Shown: one piece after another, positions 11,622 to 23,785 of the stretch
Layout: each line of letters begins with the position of its first letter
Numbering within the stretch: position 1 is the first letter of the stretch
DNA from: Begonia masoniana
Taxonomy: Eukaryota; Streptophyta; Magnoliopsida; Cucurbitales; Begoniaceae
Assembly (NCBI GenBank): GCA_022432975.1
Contig: CM039506.1
Span: 15,729,545 to 15,793,544, forward strand
Direction of reading: 5' to 3'
Length of the DNA: 64,000 bases
Notes under the pieces: model-generated
Database searches by the model: none
What the model saw: the letters and a program-made list of their open reading frames with translations, nothing else
What the model was told of the DNA's origin: nothing
Translations under genes and position numbers: made by a program

Positions 11622-11685
11622 GTAAGTACGTTATGAGTTTTCTTTTATTTTGATTTCTTATTGTTATTGTCTTTACATTTTATAG
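11622..11685 (+). other. Intron-like segment ending just before gag ATG
   Basis: Donor AACT/GTAAGTACG at 11622, a T-rich interior, and acceptor CATTTTATAG ending at 11685, nine bases before the gag ATG at 11695. Element A retains a matching donor-like CAACTGTAATTACG (about 4427-4440) and acceptor-like TTTTATAG next to its degraded gag start. At 64 bases it is near the lower limit for plant introns. Confidence 0.5.
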
Positions 11686-11694
11686 GATTACAAA

Positions 11695-12270
11695 ATGGTA
11701 CGAGGTAGAGATGCTAAGAACGAAGCCTTGGATAGGCTAACGGACTTACTTGATCGTCAGGTTCAACATATGGACAGGCAAGCTCAACAAATAGAGAGAC
11801 TGATAAACTATGAGGTTCCCTGGGCCCAAGAATTGGTAGTTCCAAACAATCATGGCATGGAGAGATTCCAGAAACTACGATCTCCAGTATTTGACGGTAA
11901 ATCTTCGGATCCCACTGTTGTGGAAAAGTGGATACGAACGATGGAGGATATGTTCGCTTATGCAAAAATAGAGAATGGGGAAGAGGTTGCATGCGCTACA
12001 TTCCACTTAACCATGAATGCTCGATTTTGGTGGGACTCCATCAAGGTAACTACTGACGTGACAGTGATGACATGGGAACGGTTCAGAACCGTATTCTACG
12101 ATAAGTACTTCAGCCGCACCGTGAGAGTGGCTAAAAGGATGGAGTTCATGCAGCTGAAGCAGACTGGCTCGGTTGCGGAGTATATTCGGAAATTTGAAAC
12201 TTTATCTCGGTTTGCACCACGCCTAGTGAGCAATAACAAAGACAAGGTGCACCTATGTCTTAAATGCTAG
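11695..12270 (+). pseudogene. Element B gag (truncated)
   Basis: The open stretch from ATG 11695 encodes a 191-residue gag domain (AQELVVPNNHGMERFQKL, MTWERFRTVFYDKYFSR, LSRFAPRLVSNNKDK) and ends at TAG 12268-12270. The C-terminal part of gag and most of the linker are deleted. Remnants of one knuckle (YRCGGMGHYVKDCP) lie in a shifted frame at about 12300-12360. Gag would build the particle in the cytoplasm. Start chosen for its match to the family and the acceptor just upstream. Confidence 0.85.
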
Positions 12271-13960
12271 AGGGAGCATTATGGCGAACGCAGATTGGGC
12301 ACAGATAGATGGTATCGATGTGGTGGAATGGGTCACTATGTCAAGGATTGCCCACTATCGGGCTGAACCTAACCAGGCGGAGATCAGAAGAAAGTTATGC
12401 CTAGGGTTTTTGCCTTCATTAACTCTGGTGACGTTGATGACGAGGCTCAGTCTTCCGTTATTGCAGGTACTATCTTGATCACAAGCATAACGGTATTTTC
12501 ATTGATAGATACGGGGGCTACGCACTCATTTATTTCCACTACTTGCATATCTAGATTGAAGTTAGTGCCTGAATTGGCAGAATATGAGTATAGAGTAATG
12601 CTTCCTTCGGGTGAGTATATGCAGTCAGATCATATTTTTCAAGGCGATGTCATCTCAGTGGGGAATAATACCCTTTATGCCCGTCCGATATTTATGAGCA
12701 TAGAGCGGTATGATCTTATTTTGGGGATGGATTGGCTGTCTCGCCATTTCGCCACCATTGACTGTAGATCCGTGATGGTGACTTTTCGTCCCCTGAACAG
12801 AGAAAAGTTTACCTTCCAAGCAATGAATAGGACCAGTGGGCTACCTACTTTCTATTCGATGATGGCCCGAGAGCAGTTTAAAGATAGATACTCAGTTTAC
12901 TTGGCCACGGTGGTTGATACTCGGTTATTCAACGAAGTAAAGCCAAGTGACCTTCCTATTGTGAAAGAGTTTGCAAAAATCTTTCTCGATGATCTTCCCG
13001 GTTTACCGCCGGACCGGAAGATTGAATTTGCAATTGATGTATATCCAGGCTCTGCGCCTGTATCTAAGAATCCGTATAGATTGGCGCCTGCCGAACTGAA
13101 GGAGTTAAAGTCTCAACTAGAAGAATTATTGGATAAGGGATTCATCCGACCTAGCTTTTCTCCTTGGGGTGCACCAGTCCTTTTCGTTAAAAAGAAGGAC
13201 GGAACTCTTAGGATGTGTATTGATTATAGAGAGTTGAACAAGTTGACGGTGAAGAATAAATACCCGTTACCACGAATAGACGACTTGTTTGACCCACTTC
13301 AGGGTGCCCGTGTATTTTTAAGGATCGACCTACGCTCGGGTTATCATCAGTTGAGAGTCTGAAGAGAAGATGTTCAAAAGACGACATTTCGAACTAGGTA
13401 TGAGCACTACGAGTTTTTAGTAATGTCTTTTGGACTCACAAATACCCTGCAGCCTTCATGGACTTAATGAATCGCGTCTTTAAGGCATATTTGGACAAGT
13501 TTGTCGTCGTTTTTATTGATGACATCTTGGTCTATTCTAAAACGAAGGAGGAACACGAAGAGCAACTACGGATTGTCTTAAGGATTTTAAAACAACATCA
13601 GCTTTACCCAAAGTTCTCCAAGTGTGAGTTTTGGCTGAATCGAATTAGTTTCCTCGGCCATATTATATCCCATGAGGGGATTTCTGTGGATCCGACTAAA
13701 ATTCAAGTTGTCAAAGATTGGCCGCAGCCTAAGAATGTACGGGAGGTGCGAGGGTTTCTTGGATTGGCTGGGTATTATCGGAAGTTCATTGAATGGTTTT
13801 CAAAGATTGCAGTCCCTCTATCCCGATTGACAAAGAAGAATGAGAAATTTGTATGGTCGGCTGCATATGATAAGAGCTTTCAGGAGCTGAAATAGAAGTT
13901 GGCTACGGCTCTAGTTTTGACACTGCTAGTTGAAGGTGACAAGTTTAGCATATACTGTGA
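12271..13960 (+). pseudogene. Element B protease, RT and start of RNase H (broken)
   Basis: Protease active site DTGATHSFI near 12510. RT follows, with [23 protein letters not shown] and FIDDILVYS (the catalytic Asp pair near 13518). Breaks: in-frame TGA at 13360-13362; a one-base loss near 13443-13450 in the [10 protein letters not shown] motif; TAG at 13893-13895; and deletion of most of RNase H at about 13960, where SIYCD joins directly to the [17 protein letters not shown] segment. Confidence 0.88.
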
Positions 13961-15540
13961 TGTGATTGCAGTTTGTCAAAGACTACGACTTCGAGATTAA
14001 ATATCACCCAGGAAAGGCAAATAAAGTTGCCGATGCCTTAAGCAGAATGCCTTCTACGAGTCAGCCTTCGCTTGCAGCAATGTCGATAATGTTAAAGTTT
14101 GAGATTGAGAAGTTTGATGTGGAGATTGTGGCTGAGTTGTCCACTATGCTTACAAACATTTCTCTTAGGCCGACGATATTGGACAAGATACGAGAAGCTC
14201 AACAGAAAGACTTAGAGTGTGAGAAGTTGAGCATGACATCCGAGAACTCGTCTGATTGCAACCTATCGGGTGATAGCTTACTAAAATTTAGGCATCGGTG
14301 GTACGTGCCAAATGACGAGGAGTTAAGGAAAGAAATTTTGACCAAGGCACACTCTTCGGCTTACTCTGTGCACCCAGGAAGTACCAAAATGTATCGGAAT
14401 CTAAAGCAGCACTTCTGGTAGCCGAATATGAAGAGAGAGGTTGCCAAGTATGTAGAAACCTGTTTGGTTTGCCAACAGGTTAAGGCGGAGCACCAAAGGC
14501 CGGCAGGGACCTTACAGCCACTGCCAATCCCGGAGTGGAAATGGGAGCGGATTTCCATGAATTTTATTGTTGGACTCCCGAGAAGGACTAAAGTACACGA
14601 TGGCATCTGGGTGATGGTGGATCGTTTGACATAGTCGGCCCACTTCCTACCAGTAAAAATGACGTATTCCATGGATCAGCTTGCCGAGCTCTATGTGAAA
14701 AAGATCGTTAAACTACACAGGGTTCCCGTTTCGATAGTCTCATACAGAGATCCGAGATTAACCTCTAAATTTTGGAAAAGTCTGCATAAGGCTATGGGAG
14801 CCCATCTGAATTTCAACACAGCATTTCATCCTCAGACCGACGAACAGATAGAAAGAACGAATCAAATTTTGAAGGATATGCTTAGAGCGTGTGTGTTGAA
14901 ATTCCAAGCTACAATCGGTATGGCCCCTTATGAGGCGCTGTATGGACGAAAATGTAGGTCTCTGTTATATTGGGACGAGTTAGGTGAAGCTAGTTTAGTT
15001 GGCCCGGATATGCTGCAGCAAACTACAGAAAAAATTGCCATTACCAGACAGCATATTGAGATAACACAAAGCCGTTAGAAAAGTTATGCCAACAACAGAC
15101 AAAGAGAATTGGAGTTCAATGAGGGTGACGAGGTATATCTAAAGATTTTTTCATTCAAAGACGTGATGAGATTCGGGAGAAAGGGAAAGTTAAGTCCTCG
15201 TTAAGTGGGACCCTTCCCTATTTTGAAGAGGATCTGGAAGATGGCGTACCGATTGCAGCTTCCGGCATCGATGGAGGGGATCCATAATGTATTCCACGTA
15301 TCTATACTCAGAAAGTGTGTACGTGATCCATCTCATGTTGTAGAAGCAAGGGAGATTGAGGTTCAACTAACACTGACTTATATGGAGAAGCCAGTGCGAA
15401 TTTTGGAATCCTCTATTAAGGTATTACGGAACAAGGAGATTCCGTTAGTTAAAATTTTGTGGCAGAACCACGACATAAATGAAGTCACTTGGGAGAGACA
15501 ACAGGATATGAATTCTAAGTACCCAGAACTATTTGTGTAA
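13961..15540 (+). pseudogene. Element B integrase and chromodomain-like tail (broken)
   Basis: Contains the HHCC zinc-binding region (H...H then CLVC near 14463), integrase core pieces (MNFIVGLP, VSYRDPR, FHPQTDEQIE) and the tail VLRNKEIPLVKILWQNHD ending YPELFV with TAA at 15538-15540. The normally conserved VSDRD reads VSYRD, so one of the three catalytic acids is lost. Stops at about 14419 (TGG to TAG), 14632, 15076 and 15202, plus a deletion of about 20 codons near 14908. Confidence 0.87.
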
Positions 15541-15567
15541 TCACATTTTGCAGAAAAAATTTTAATT

Positions 15568-15580
15568 AAGGTGGATGGAA
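15568..15580 (+). other. Polypurine tract of element B
   Basis: AAGGTGGATGGAA immediately precedes the 3' LTR start TGTAACACCC at 15581. Confidence 0.85.
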
Positions 15581-16230
15581 TGTAACACCCGATTTTATGG
15601 GTTTTTGGAATTTTGGTGTATAATGGCATTTTGAGAAATAAGAAAATTTAGAGAAAACGAATCGACAGTTAAAAATCAAAAGGAGGGGCAGAATAGTAAT
15701 TTGACAAGTCAAGTGTATTAAAAATCACACAACCCTCACCTTTCCCAGCACTTCACGATTTTTCTCTCCTCTCCTTTGATTCTTCACGGTTCAACGACAC
15801 CTCCTCCAAACGATCAATTTCCTTCACGTTTCATTCCTAAATCGCGACCCTAGGTAAGGTTTGAACGTTTTGGATGTTAGTCTTCAATTTTAGAGTTGTT
15901 ATTCAATTTGGGTTTGTTGAGTTAGGGATTGTGATTCTGGAATTCGTGGTAAATCGATAGTTTAACCATAGTAATGCCCGTTGATGATACATTTATGAGT
16001 AGTTGTAATAGTTAAAGTGAAACTTGCGATTAATGATGGATTTAGGTTGTTAGAAAGTCATTAATGGGAGTTTTGGTAATGTTGAGCTCAAATTGTTCGA
16101 CGAAATGCCCCAATGAAGTAGAATGAAGTTTATGAAATTTTCTTTAGCTATGGGTTTCGTTAGTTTCAGAGTTCGATTGTTTAAGCTCGGTTTTTATGCC
16201 GTGCTTGGTGAACTAAGGACCCGAGGTAAG

Positions 16231-18888
16231 TGTAACACCCAGTTTTACGGGTTTTTGGATTTTTCCGCACAATAGCATTTTTGTAAATAATTGAAATAGG
16301 TCCGATTTGCGAATCGAGAGTTTTTATGGAATCCTTACAATTAATATGGATTTTAGGAGAATTGTGAGAATTTGAGAAATTCAAACCGAAGTGTAACGCA
16401 CATGTTTCCGTTTTAACCCTATAGGGGTTTAATTCGTAAAAATAGTAAATTAAATCCGTTGGCGAACAGAAAGTTTTATTAGAGCCCTAGAAATAAATTG
16501 GAATTATTGGTGAAATAAGAAAAGCCGGAGAAAACGAATCGGAGGACTAAATAATGAGATAGTAGAATATTTAGCTAGAGGAGCGAAATGGTAAATCGCA
16601 TGTCAAATACATTAAATAGGCAAAAACTTCATTTATTCTCCAACACCCCAAGAAATCTTTTCCTTCTCCACCAACGGCGGTTTTCTTCCTCTTCTATCGT
16701 TCCTCTTCAATGCCGGCGACCGGCCCTCCGATCAACACGTTCCTTCATGTTTCATTCTCCGAACAACATCCTAGGTACGAATCTATAATTTTAGAGCCAT
16801 AGTTCTCGATTTCTAGGTTGGTCAACGGTTTGAGTTTTGTAGGATTTTAGTAAAAGTAGTTGGGTTTTGTTAGTAATGGTGAGTTAGCGTTGCATTTATG
16901 TTTATCGAGCGTTATTAGGCGAATGAATGGAAGTATTCGGTGTTTTAGTTGAAAAATCAGTTTTGGAAAGCTTGGGAAACTCCATTAATGAAGGCTTAGA
17001 GTTTGTGAGCGCAAATTGCTCGATAAAATGCCTCAATGAGTTAAACTAAAATTTTAGGAAATTTTTTTAGTTAAGGGCTTCGTTAGTTTGGACGTTTAAT
17101 GACTCAAACGCATTTTAACGGCGATTATTGTGAATTTGCCTTAGCTAAACAATGCTCGTGGACGGAGCTAGAAGTGCAACAGACGCGAGGTAAGTTCTCG
17201 TGACTCACTCTGGCCGATAGGCCTACACCGTACGTCGATGTCATCTCGAGGAGTTTGGTGACGTGTTTGTTTAAATTGTTTTGGTTGGGTAGTTTAGGTT
17301 TAGTTGTTTTTAGAGGTTGATTGTTGTAAAGGTTTTGATGGTATATTGTAGTGTTTTGATGGTATGCTCGTTATGTATGTTATATGAATTGTTCATGCAT
17401 TACAGTTTTCAAATAGGCATAAGAAAATGAATTTCCGCACGATGTTTTAAAGAAAATGGCGATGTGGCCCGGAGGGGGGCGATTGATCTATTGTGAGGAT
17501 CGACTACAGGTCTGTCACAATACCACATCTAATATGAACTCATGTATGTTATGGTCATGTGAGATGGGGATCAGGCACGGCTGTACGTGTTGTAACCGTG
17601 TACCCCCCTCCTCTAGCTGGAAAGGGTAGTCCGACCGCTGGATGGGTCCTCTCCAGTTAGGGGGTTGAGATCTCGGTGACACCCACGATGTAAAGATATG
17701 AAAATGTTGCATAATTTACGAACTCATACGCACAGCATGCATAACATTTATGAGACTTGCTGAGATTTTTATCTCATAGATTGTCTGTATGGTGTACGTG
17801 ATCTTGACTTAGGTGAGGACAAGATCCCTCCACCCGAGGAGTGATGCAGTTGGCGGAGGATGGCTCGTGGGGGTGTGTTGGCGCAGTCGATGCTTAACCT
17901 GACCCGTGGGGATGTACGTATGTTTTTTGAGGGTTATGGATTTAAACGGGCTGATGGGTGAAATTACGGATTGAATTGTATAGAAACCCATATTAGGATG
18001 CTTGGTATCTAGATAGGTTAAAAATCGATGTTTTAAAGATTTTGGTTAGCTTATGTTATGTACGGATGAATATTGACGTTTTGATGTGGGATTGGATGAA
18101 TATTGATGAATGTTGGTGTTTTGGTGAAATAGAATGAATTTTGGGTGAGTTTGGATGCTTTGAAAGTTAGTTTGCAATTTTAAGTTGAAATCAATGTTTT
18201 GTGTCGGGATTGGATGATTTAAGTTGAATGTTCGGTTTATGGATAGTGGTGGAATTGATATTGAATAGGTAGAGTTGGTTAAGTTTGGAGGTAATTGGAG
18301 GTGTTGAAGGTGTAAAAAGCTAGAAAATTGCCTAAGGAAGGGTAGACCTATGCTTGCAGGGGAAGACACCTTGCCAGGCAAGGTGTCGACCCCTCAGGCA
18401 AGGTGTCGACCGAACTTACAAAGGAATGCAGTCCGAGAGTAAAACTGTCTAGGAAGTGTCGACCCCTCAGGCAAGGTGTCGACCAAACTTACAAAGGAAT
18501 GCAGTCCGAGAGTAAAACTGTCTTTGAAGTGTCGACCCCTTAGACCAAGTGTCGACCCCTACCACATAAAATGTCAAACTTGGAGATTTTGGTTAGTTCT
18601 ACCATATAACGAGTCTTCCACACATGATAGTCTACCGTTACCTATGTTTAGGACTCTAGACACGACATTTTGGGTATGTTATAAGTTAGAACCAAAATGT
18701 CGATAGATAAGGATTAAAATGCCCGAGTCCGTTCTCTAATGAATGAAACAAAAGAAAACGATTGGTCAAAAGAACAAATGAAAAGATTTAAGTGAGAATG
18801 GGCGAGGGAAACAATTAAGTTTCAAATTTTACGTCATTTTTAGAAATAATAATACGGGAAAATAGGGTACAGTGTTAGAGTCGCTACA
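16231..18888 (+). mobile_element. Solo LTR, 2658 bp, Tekay-type
   Basis: TGTAACACCC at 16231 to GTCGCTACA at 18888, with exact duplication GTAAG (16226-16230, 18889-18893). No internal region, so this is an LTR-LTR recombination product. Splice-like layout: donor CTAG/GTACGA at 16775; acceptor TTAG, 45-base micro-exon 17145-17189, donor GTAAGTT. Near the 3' end is a tandem cassette of GTGTCGACCCCT and a CACCTTGCCAGGCAAGGTG palindrome. Confidence 0.92.
18355..18560 (+). repeat. GTGTCGACC tandem and palindrome cassette
   Basis: Alternating GTGTCGACCCCT and CAGGCAAGGTGTCGACC motifs. A copy of about 67 bases containing AATGCAGTCCGAGAGTAAAA is repeated in tandem with few changes (from about 18400 and 18470). 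It lies 330-530 bases before the LTR end, the position used by other families' cassettes. Confidence 0.8.
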
Positions 18889-19241
18889 GTAAGTCTTCGT
18901 GATTTATTTGGCCGATCTGGCCTACACCATAAGAAGAATTGTCGAATAAGGATATTGGTGATTTTGTGGCTTTAAGTGTAGGTTGGATGGGTAGTTTATG
19001 ATATCTTTGATGCTAGAGTATTTTCCTAGGTTTTATATGTTGTTTTATGATGTCATTATGTTTAATGCATTGTACATGTCCATGCATAACGTTTCTGAAA
19101 TAGCATGAAAAATGAACTTCCGCATATGTTTTCATTAAAAGGAAAATTGATTAAAGAAAAGGCATGAATGCACGGTCACGTCGGGGAGGCGGATAACACA
19201 TGCCTATCCTACAGGTAAAGCATGTTCTTTTCCACCGGGTA

Positions 19242-21140
19242 TGTAACACCCGACAACTTCAACCAGGTGACTTCCTAACGGAATTAACGGTCATGATTAT
19301 TCAATCTTCACGATTTAGAATTTTATACCAAGCTTAATTAATTACATGTGGATCTAAACTAGGTTGTGTGGTAAAGTTGTAATAATGGAGGTTTGAGACC
19401 GGTATTTAAAGAAAATGGAAAGGGTTCAAACTTCATTTTAAACCACTGTAGCCGACATCTTCTACTCTCGGCGATTTCTTCTCTTCCGAGCTCTCATTCT
19501 CAGTCAGTTGGAAATCCCTCCTTTGACGATCAGTTTCCATGCTTACCTCTCGGCTACTTTGTGCTCGAGGTACGAGTTTAGCAATGTAGCTATCTGTTAG
19601 TTGTTAAGCTTTGTTTTCAGCTATGTGTTGAAGTTTTTGATTCTTCAATGGCCGAGTAACAATAATGACATTTTGAAAATGTGAGATTAGTAATGTCTTT
19701 CCGAATCGATTCTGGACACTTAAAATAATCAATCCTGATTAATCGTAGTTGAATCTAGCTGTTATGGTTTTTAGATTTCAGACTTTGCACAGAGAAACTA
19801 GACTAAGGGATTCGGGAATGATTTAAGCTATTAGACTCTAGGGCGGCTAGTGATTAGGACTATTAGGATTTTGTTTTAACTACTGCAATGTAAATGTTTT
19901 AGGTGAAGAAGTCTGAAGAAAAGGAGCTCAAGTTGCTAAGGAAACCAGGTAAGTGAATGTATAGGTTTCTCGGTCATTAGGACCATACATCAAAGGATGC
20001 TAGGTAGAAACTCATACGATGATTAGAAGTTTCCTTTATGTTACTGTATAATGTTTATGCTGATAATTAGTTCAATGGTAAGGTTTCATGTTGGATAGTG
20101 TTCTGTTCTGTAGCTTGATGATTTAAGAATTTTTCTGTTCTTGCATCATGAATGTTTTATGCATATGAAAATGTTTTAAGAGCATGTTTTCTCACGAACA
20201 AGATAATAATATAAAACTTATGCAACGTTAATTAAGCGAGGGTTAGGGGCAGTTTGGCATATGTCACTGTCCAAAAGAAGGACCAAGATACGACCCGTAA
20301 GGGAACTATGTGCACTCTCACTGTCAAACCCCCTTTACCGGCACAAATCCTCCCTTAATCCACACAACATGAACAAAGAATATGAACGATGAACGTGAAT
20401 GATGATTATGAACAATGAATATGAATGGCGAACAAGAATGAAGACTTTGAGTACGAATATGAGTAAGAAAAGATTTATGAACTTTTGCTTCTTAAAATGA
20501 GCATTCATGCATACTTGATAGTATTGCATTCCTTACTGAGCATTAGGCTTATAGTTTATACCTTATGATGTAGGCGAAGATTTAACAGGTGAAGATTCCA
20601 AATTCAGTGATGATGTCTAAGGCTGGTTGCAGGATGGTGCTCAGGGTGGAAGTCTGTGGCTGGCAGGCGAGAATGTCCCTTAGTTATGCTCATATAATGT
20701 CAGTAAGATTTATGATGAACAAATGTTAAGTAGAATGAGATTTCCCTTAGAATACTGAATTATGTGATTGTCTTGTTGGATTACCAAATTTGGGAATGAT
20801 TATAAGAGTATTGAAGAATCTGTTTTAACTAAGCCTTCCGCTAAATATATTCTGGTCGAGTTTAGGATTTATACCTTTTTAAATCCTTTGTCAGCGCGCG
20901 CGCGCCCAGCAGCTTTTAAAAAAAAAATTCTAAAAAAATACTATTTCTACTTTGTTTTAACCCGACTTTTTCCGACATATTTTAAACGTATTTTGGCACG
21001 TTTTCCAACAAAAATCGAGGGTTCGAAAAAACCGAAAACTGAGTCAAAAAATTTACGAAAAATCATTTTAAACATCGTTTTAATCACGGGTTGGGTTTGG
21101 AATGTGACGCACCGAGCCGGAGCGGGTTCGGGGCGTTACA
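19242..21140 (+). repeat. 5' LTR of element C, chimeric
   Basis: 19242-20883 matches 25261-26897 closely. 20884-21140 is unrelated to the 3' LTR and ends in its own LTR terminus GGGGCGTTACA. Splice-like layout in the shared part: donor GAG/GTACGAG at 19571; acceptor TTTTAG, 46-base micro-exon 19903-19948, donor GTAAGTG; acceptor GATGTAG at 20573. The array of ATCGGTAGATG motifs seen in the 3' LTR is absent. Confidence 0.85.
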
Positions 21141-22340
21141 AGAGCACCGTTAATGCAGGAGCTATGACCTGGGAAATGTTCAAGACTGCTTTCTTTGACA
21201 AGTATTTCAATAGGACTATTCGGGACAACAAGAAGAAGGAGTTCATGAGTTTACGCCAGTTTGGCTCTGTGACAGATTACATATGTAAATTTGAGGACTT
21301 TATCACGGTTCGCTTCCCGATTGGTTGAAGATGATGAAGACAAGATCCACCAATTTGTTCAAGGATTGAAGCCGAGCCTGTACATGAGAGTAAAGACTGC
21401 TGGAATACACAACGTACCTTATGTTGAAGTGACAGCTAAGGCTCTAGAACTGGAAGAGGCTGAGATAACGACTTATGCACAGCGTGAACAGCCAAGGAAG
21501 TTCACTAAAGAGGCTCAGCCGCCACCACGTCAGAACAAAGGATGGCAACCGCAACAGAACAGGGGACCGCAACAGCAACAGCAAGGTATAAAGAGACCCT
21601 TCAATCCAAATGATGATCAGGGAAAAGGAAAGCGACCAATGGCCCCTCTATGCCCCACCTGTCAGAAGAACCATCCCGGTGAATGCAAGTTACTTTCTGG
21701 CCGCTGTTTTAGATGTGACAAGGTCGGACATGTAGTCAGAGACTGCCCCATGCCACCAGACCCCAATCGAGCAAGAATAGCACCTAGAGTCTTTGCTATA
21801 ATGGAGGATGAAGATGCTGTGCAGCATACGGTCATAACAGGTACAATTATGATATGTGGTGTTTCTACTTATACACTTATAGACACAGGAGCCACACACT
21901 CATTCATAGCAACCCTGTTTTTCTGTAAGCATAAATTAGGATACTTATCGGCTGATAAGCCATATAGTGTCATGTTACCGTCAGGGAAATCCTTACATTC
22001 CGAACAGATAGTGAAGGGTGACATTGTGTCCTTAGGAGATAAGAAGTTATATGTAGAACTGATTGTAATTGACATGAAGGGATATGAAGTTATATTAGGG
22101 ATGAATTGGTTATCCAGACATTATGCCACAATAAGTTGTGGGTCTGGATTAGTCGAGTTTCGACCCCCAAATGGAGATCGGTATACCTTCAAAGCTATAC
22201 TAAAAATAAGTAAGATACCGATTATTTCCTCGCTAATGACTCAACAGTTATTGAAAGATGGTTGTGAGAGTTATCTAGCTAGTGTAATCGATATTCGGGT
22301 AAAGAACAAAGTAGAACTGCAAGATATTTCTATAGTCTGA
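21141..22340 (+). pseudogene. Element C gag (5'-truncated), zinc knuckle and protease
   Basis: Coding begins mid-gag (AMTWEMFKTAFFDKYFNRTIR), with a frame change near 21300. After LSRFASRLVEDDEDK come a Gln/Arg-rich linker, cysteine motifs CPTCQKNHPGEC and CFRCDKVGHVVRDC (about 21650-21750), and a retropepsin-like domain with the active site DTGATHSFI (about 21880) and IVIDMKGYEVILGMNWL. A TGA at 22338-22340 interrupts the polyprotein; 18 bases further the same frame continues as [11 protein letters not shown]. Confidence 0.9.
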
Positions 22341-23785
22341 GATTTCCCTGAAGCATTTTTGGATGATTTGCCAGGATTACCACCTGATAGAGAAATAGAG
22401 TTTGTAATTGATACATATCCTGAGGCATTACTCGTATCTAAGAATCCTTATCGCATGGCACCTGTTGAACTAAAGGAATTAAAAGTCCAACTACAGGAAT
22501 TAGTAGACAGAGGATTCATACGCTCTAGTAGTTCTCCCTGGGGTGCACCTGTGTTATTTGTTAAGAAGAAAGATGGTTCCCTAAGGATGTGCATAGACTA
22601 CCGAGAACTGAACAAGTTGACAGTTAAGAATAAGTACCCCTTGCCCCGAATTGATGACTTGTTTGACCAAGTACAAGGAGCTAAAGTGTTTTCAAAGATT
22701 GACTTGCGTTCGGGGTACTACCAACTGAAGGTTAAGGAGAGTGATATACCTAAGACTGCCTTCAGGACCCGTTATGGACATTATGAATTCCTTGTAATGT
22801 CATTTGGACTGACTAATGCACCTGCAGCTTTTATGGATTTGATGAACAGAGTGTTTCGTGAATACTTGGATAAGTTTGTGATTGTATTCATAGATGATAT
22901 TCTTATATACTCACAGACTAAAGCTGACCATGCAGAACACTTAAGAATAGTTTTGACAACCCTGAGACAACAACAACTTTATGCCAAGTTATCCAAATGT
23001 GAGTTCTGGTTGGATAAGGTTAACTTTTTAGGCCATGTCATTTCTGCTGAAGGTATATCAGTAGATCCAACCAAGATTCAGGCTGTTAAGGACTGGCCAC
23101 AGCCGAGGAATGTCAGTGAAGTCCGTAGTTTTCTTGGATTGGCAGGCTATTATATGAAGTTTATTAAAGGATTTTCTATGATAGCTAAGCCCTTAACTAG
23201 TTTGACAAAGAAGGACACCAAGTACTCTTGGACCGAAGCTTGTGAAGATGGCTTCCAGACACTTAAGCTGAAGTTGACGACAGCCCCACTTTTGACTCTC
23301 CCAACTGAAGAAGGAAAGTTTAGTGTCTATTGTGACGCTTCTAAAGTTGGTCTGGGGTGTGTTTTGATGCAAGAAGGCAAGGTTATAGCATATGCCTCTA
23401 GGCAGCTAAAGAGTTATGAACAGAACTACCCACTCATGATTTGGAGCTAGCTGCTGTTGTCTTTGTACTGAAAATTTGGAGACACTATTTGTATGGACAG
23501 CAGTGCGAAGTGTTTTCTGACCACAAGAGCTTGAAGTATCTCTTCACTCAAAAGGAATTAAACATGAGACAGAGACGTTGGTTAGAATTTGTTAAAGATT
23601 ATGACTTTGAAATTAAGTATCATCCGGGCAAGGCTAATGCTGTAGCCGATGCTTTAAGCAGAATGTCTAAGACGATGCAACCCGCGGTATCAACCATGTC
23701 TGTACCTTTGAGGAAGGAAGTTCAGAAGTTCGAATTGGAAATAGTTCCCGAACTGTCAGCTTTACTGGCTGATTTATCTATTTGA
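22341..23785 (+). pseudogene. Element C reverse transcriptase and RNase H (two breaks)
   Basis: RT carries [47 protein letters not shown] and FIDDILIYS. RNase H follows with [15 protein letters not shown] and [12 protein letters not shown], then [18 protein letters not shown]. One base is missing from a run of C near 23430 ([12 protein letters not shown] is read in the next frame). A CGA-to-TGA change stops the frame at 23783-23785. In a working copy these domains copy the RNA into DNA inside the particle. Confidence 0.92.

Noticed and set aside
19393..20529. Short frames repeated in both LTRs of element C
   Set aside because: Repeated because the LTR is repeated; they overlap the splice-like leader and show no protein-like features.
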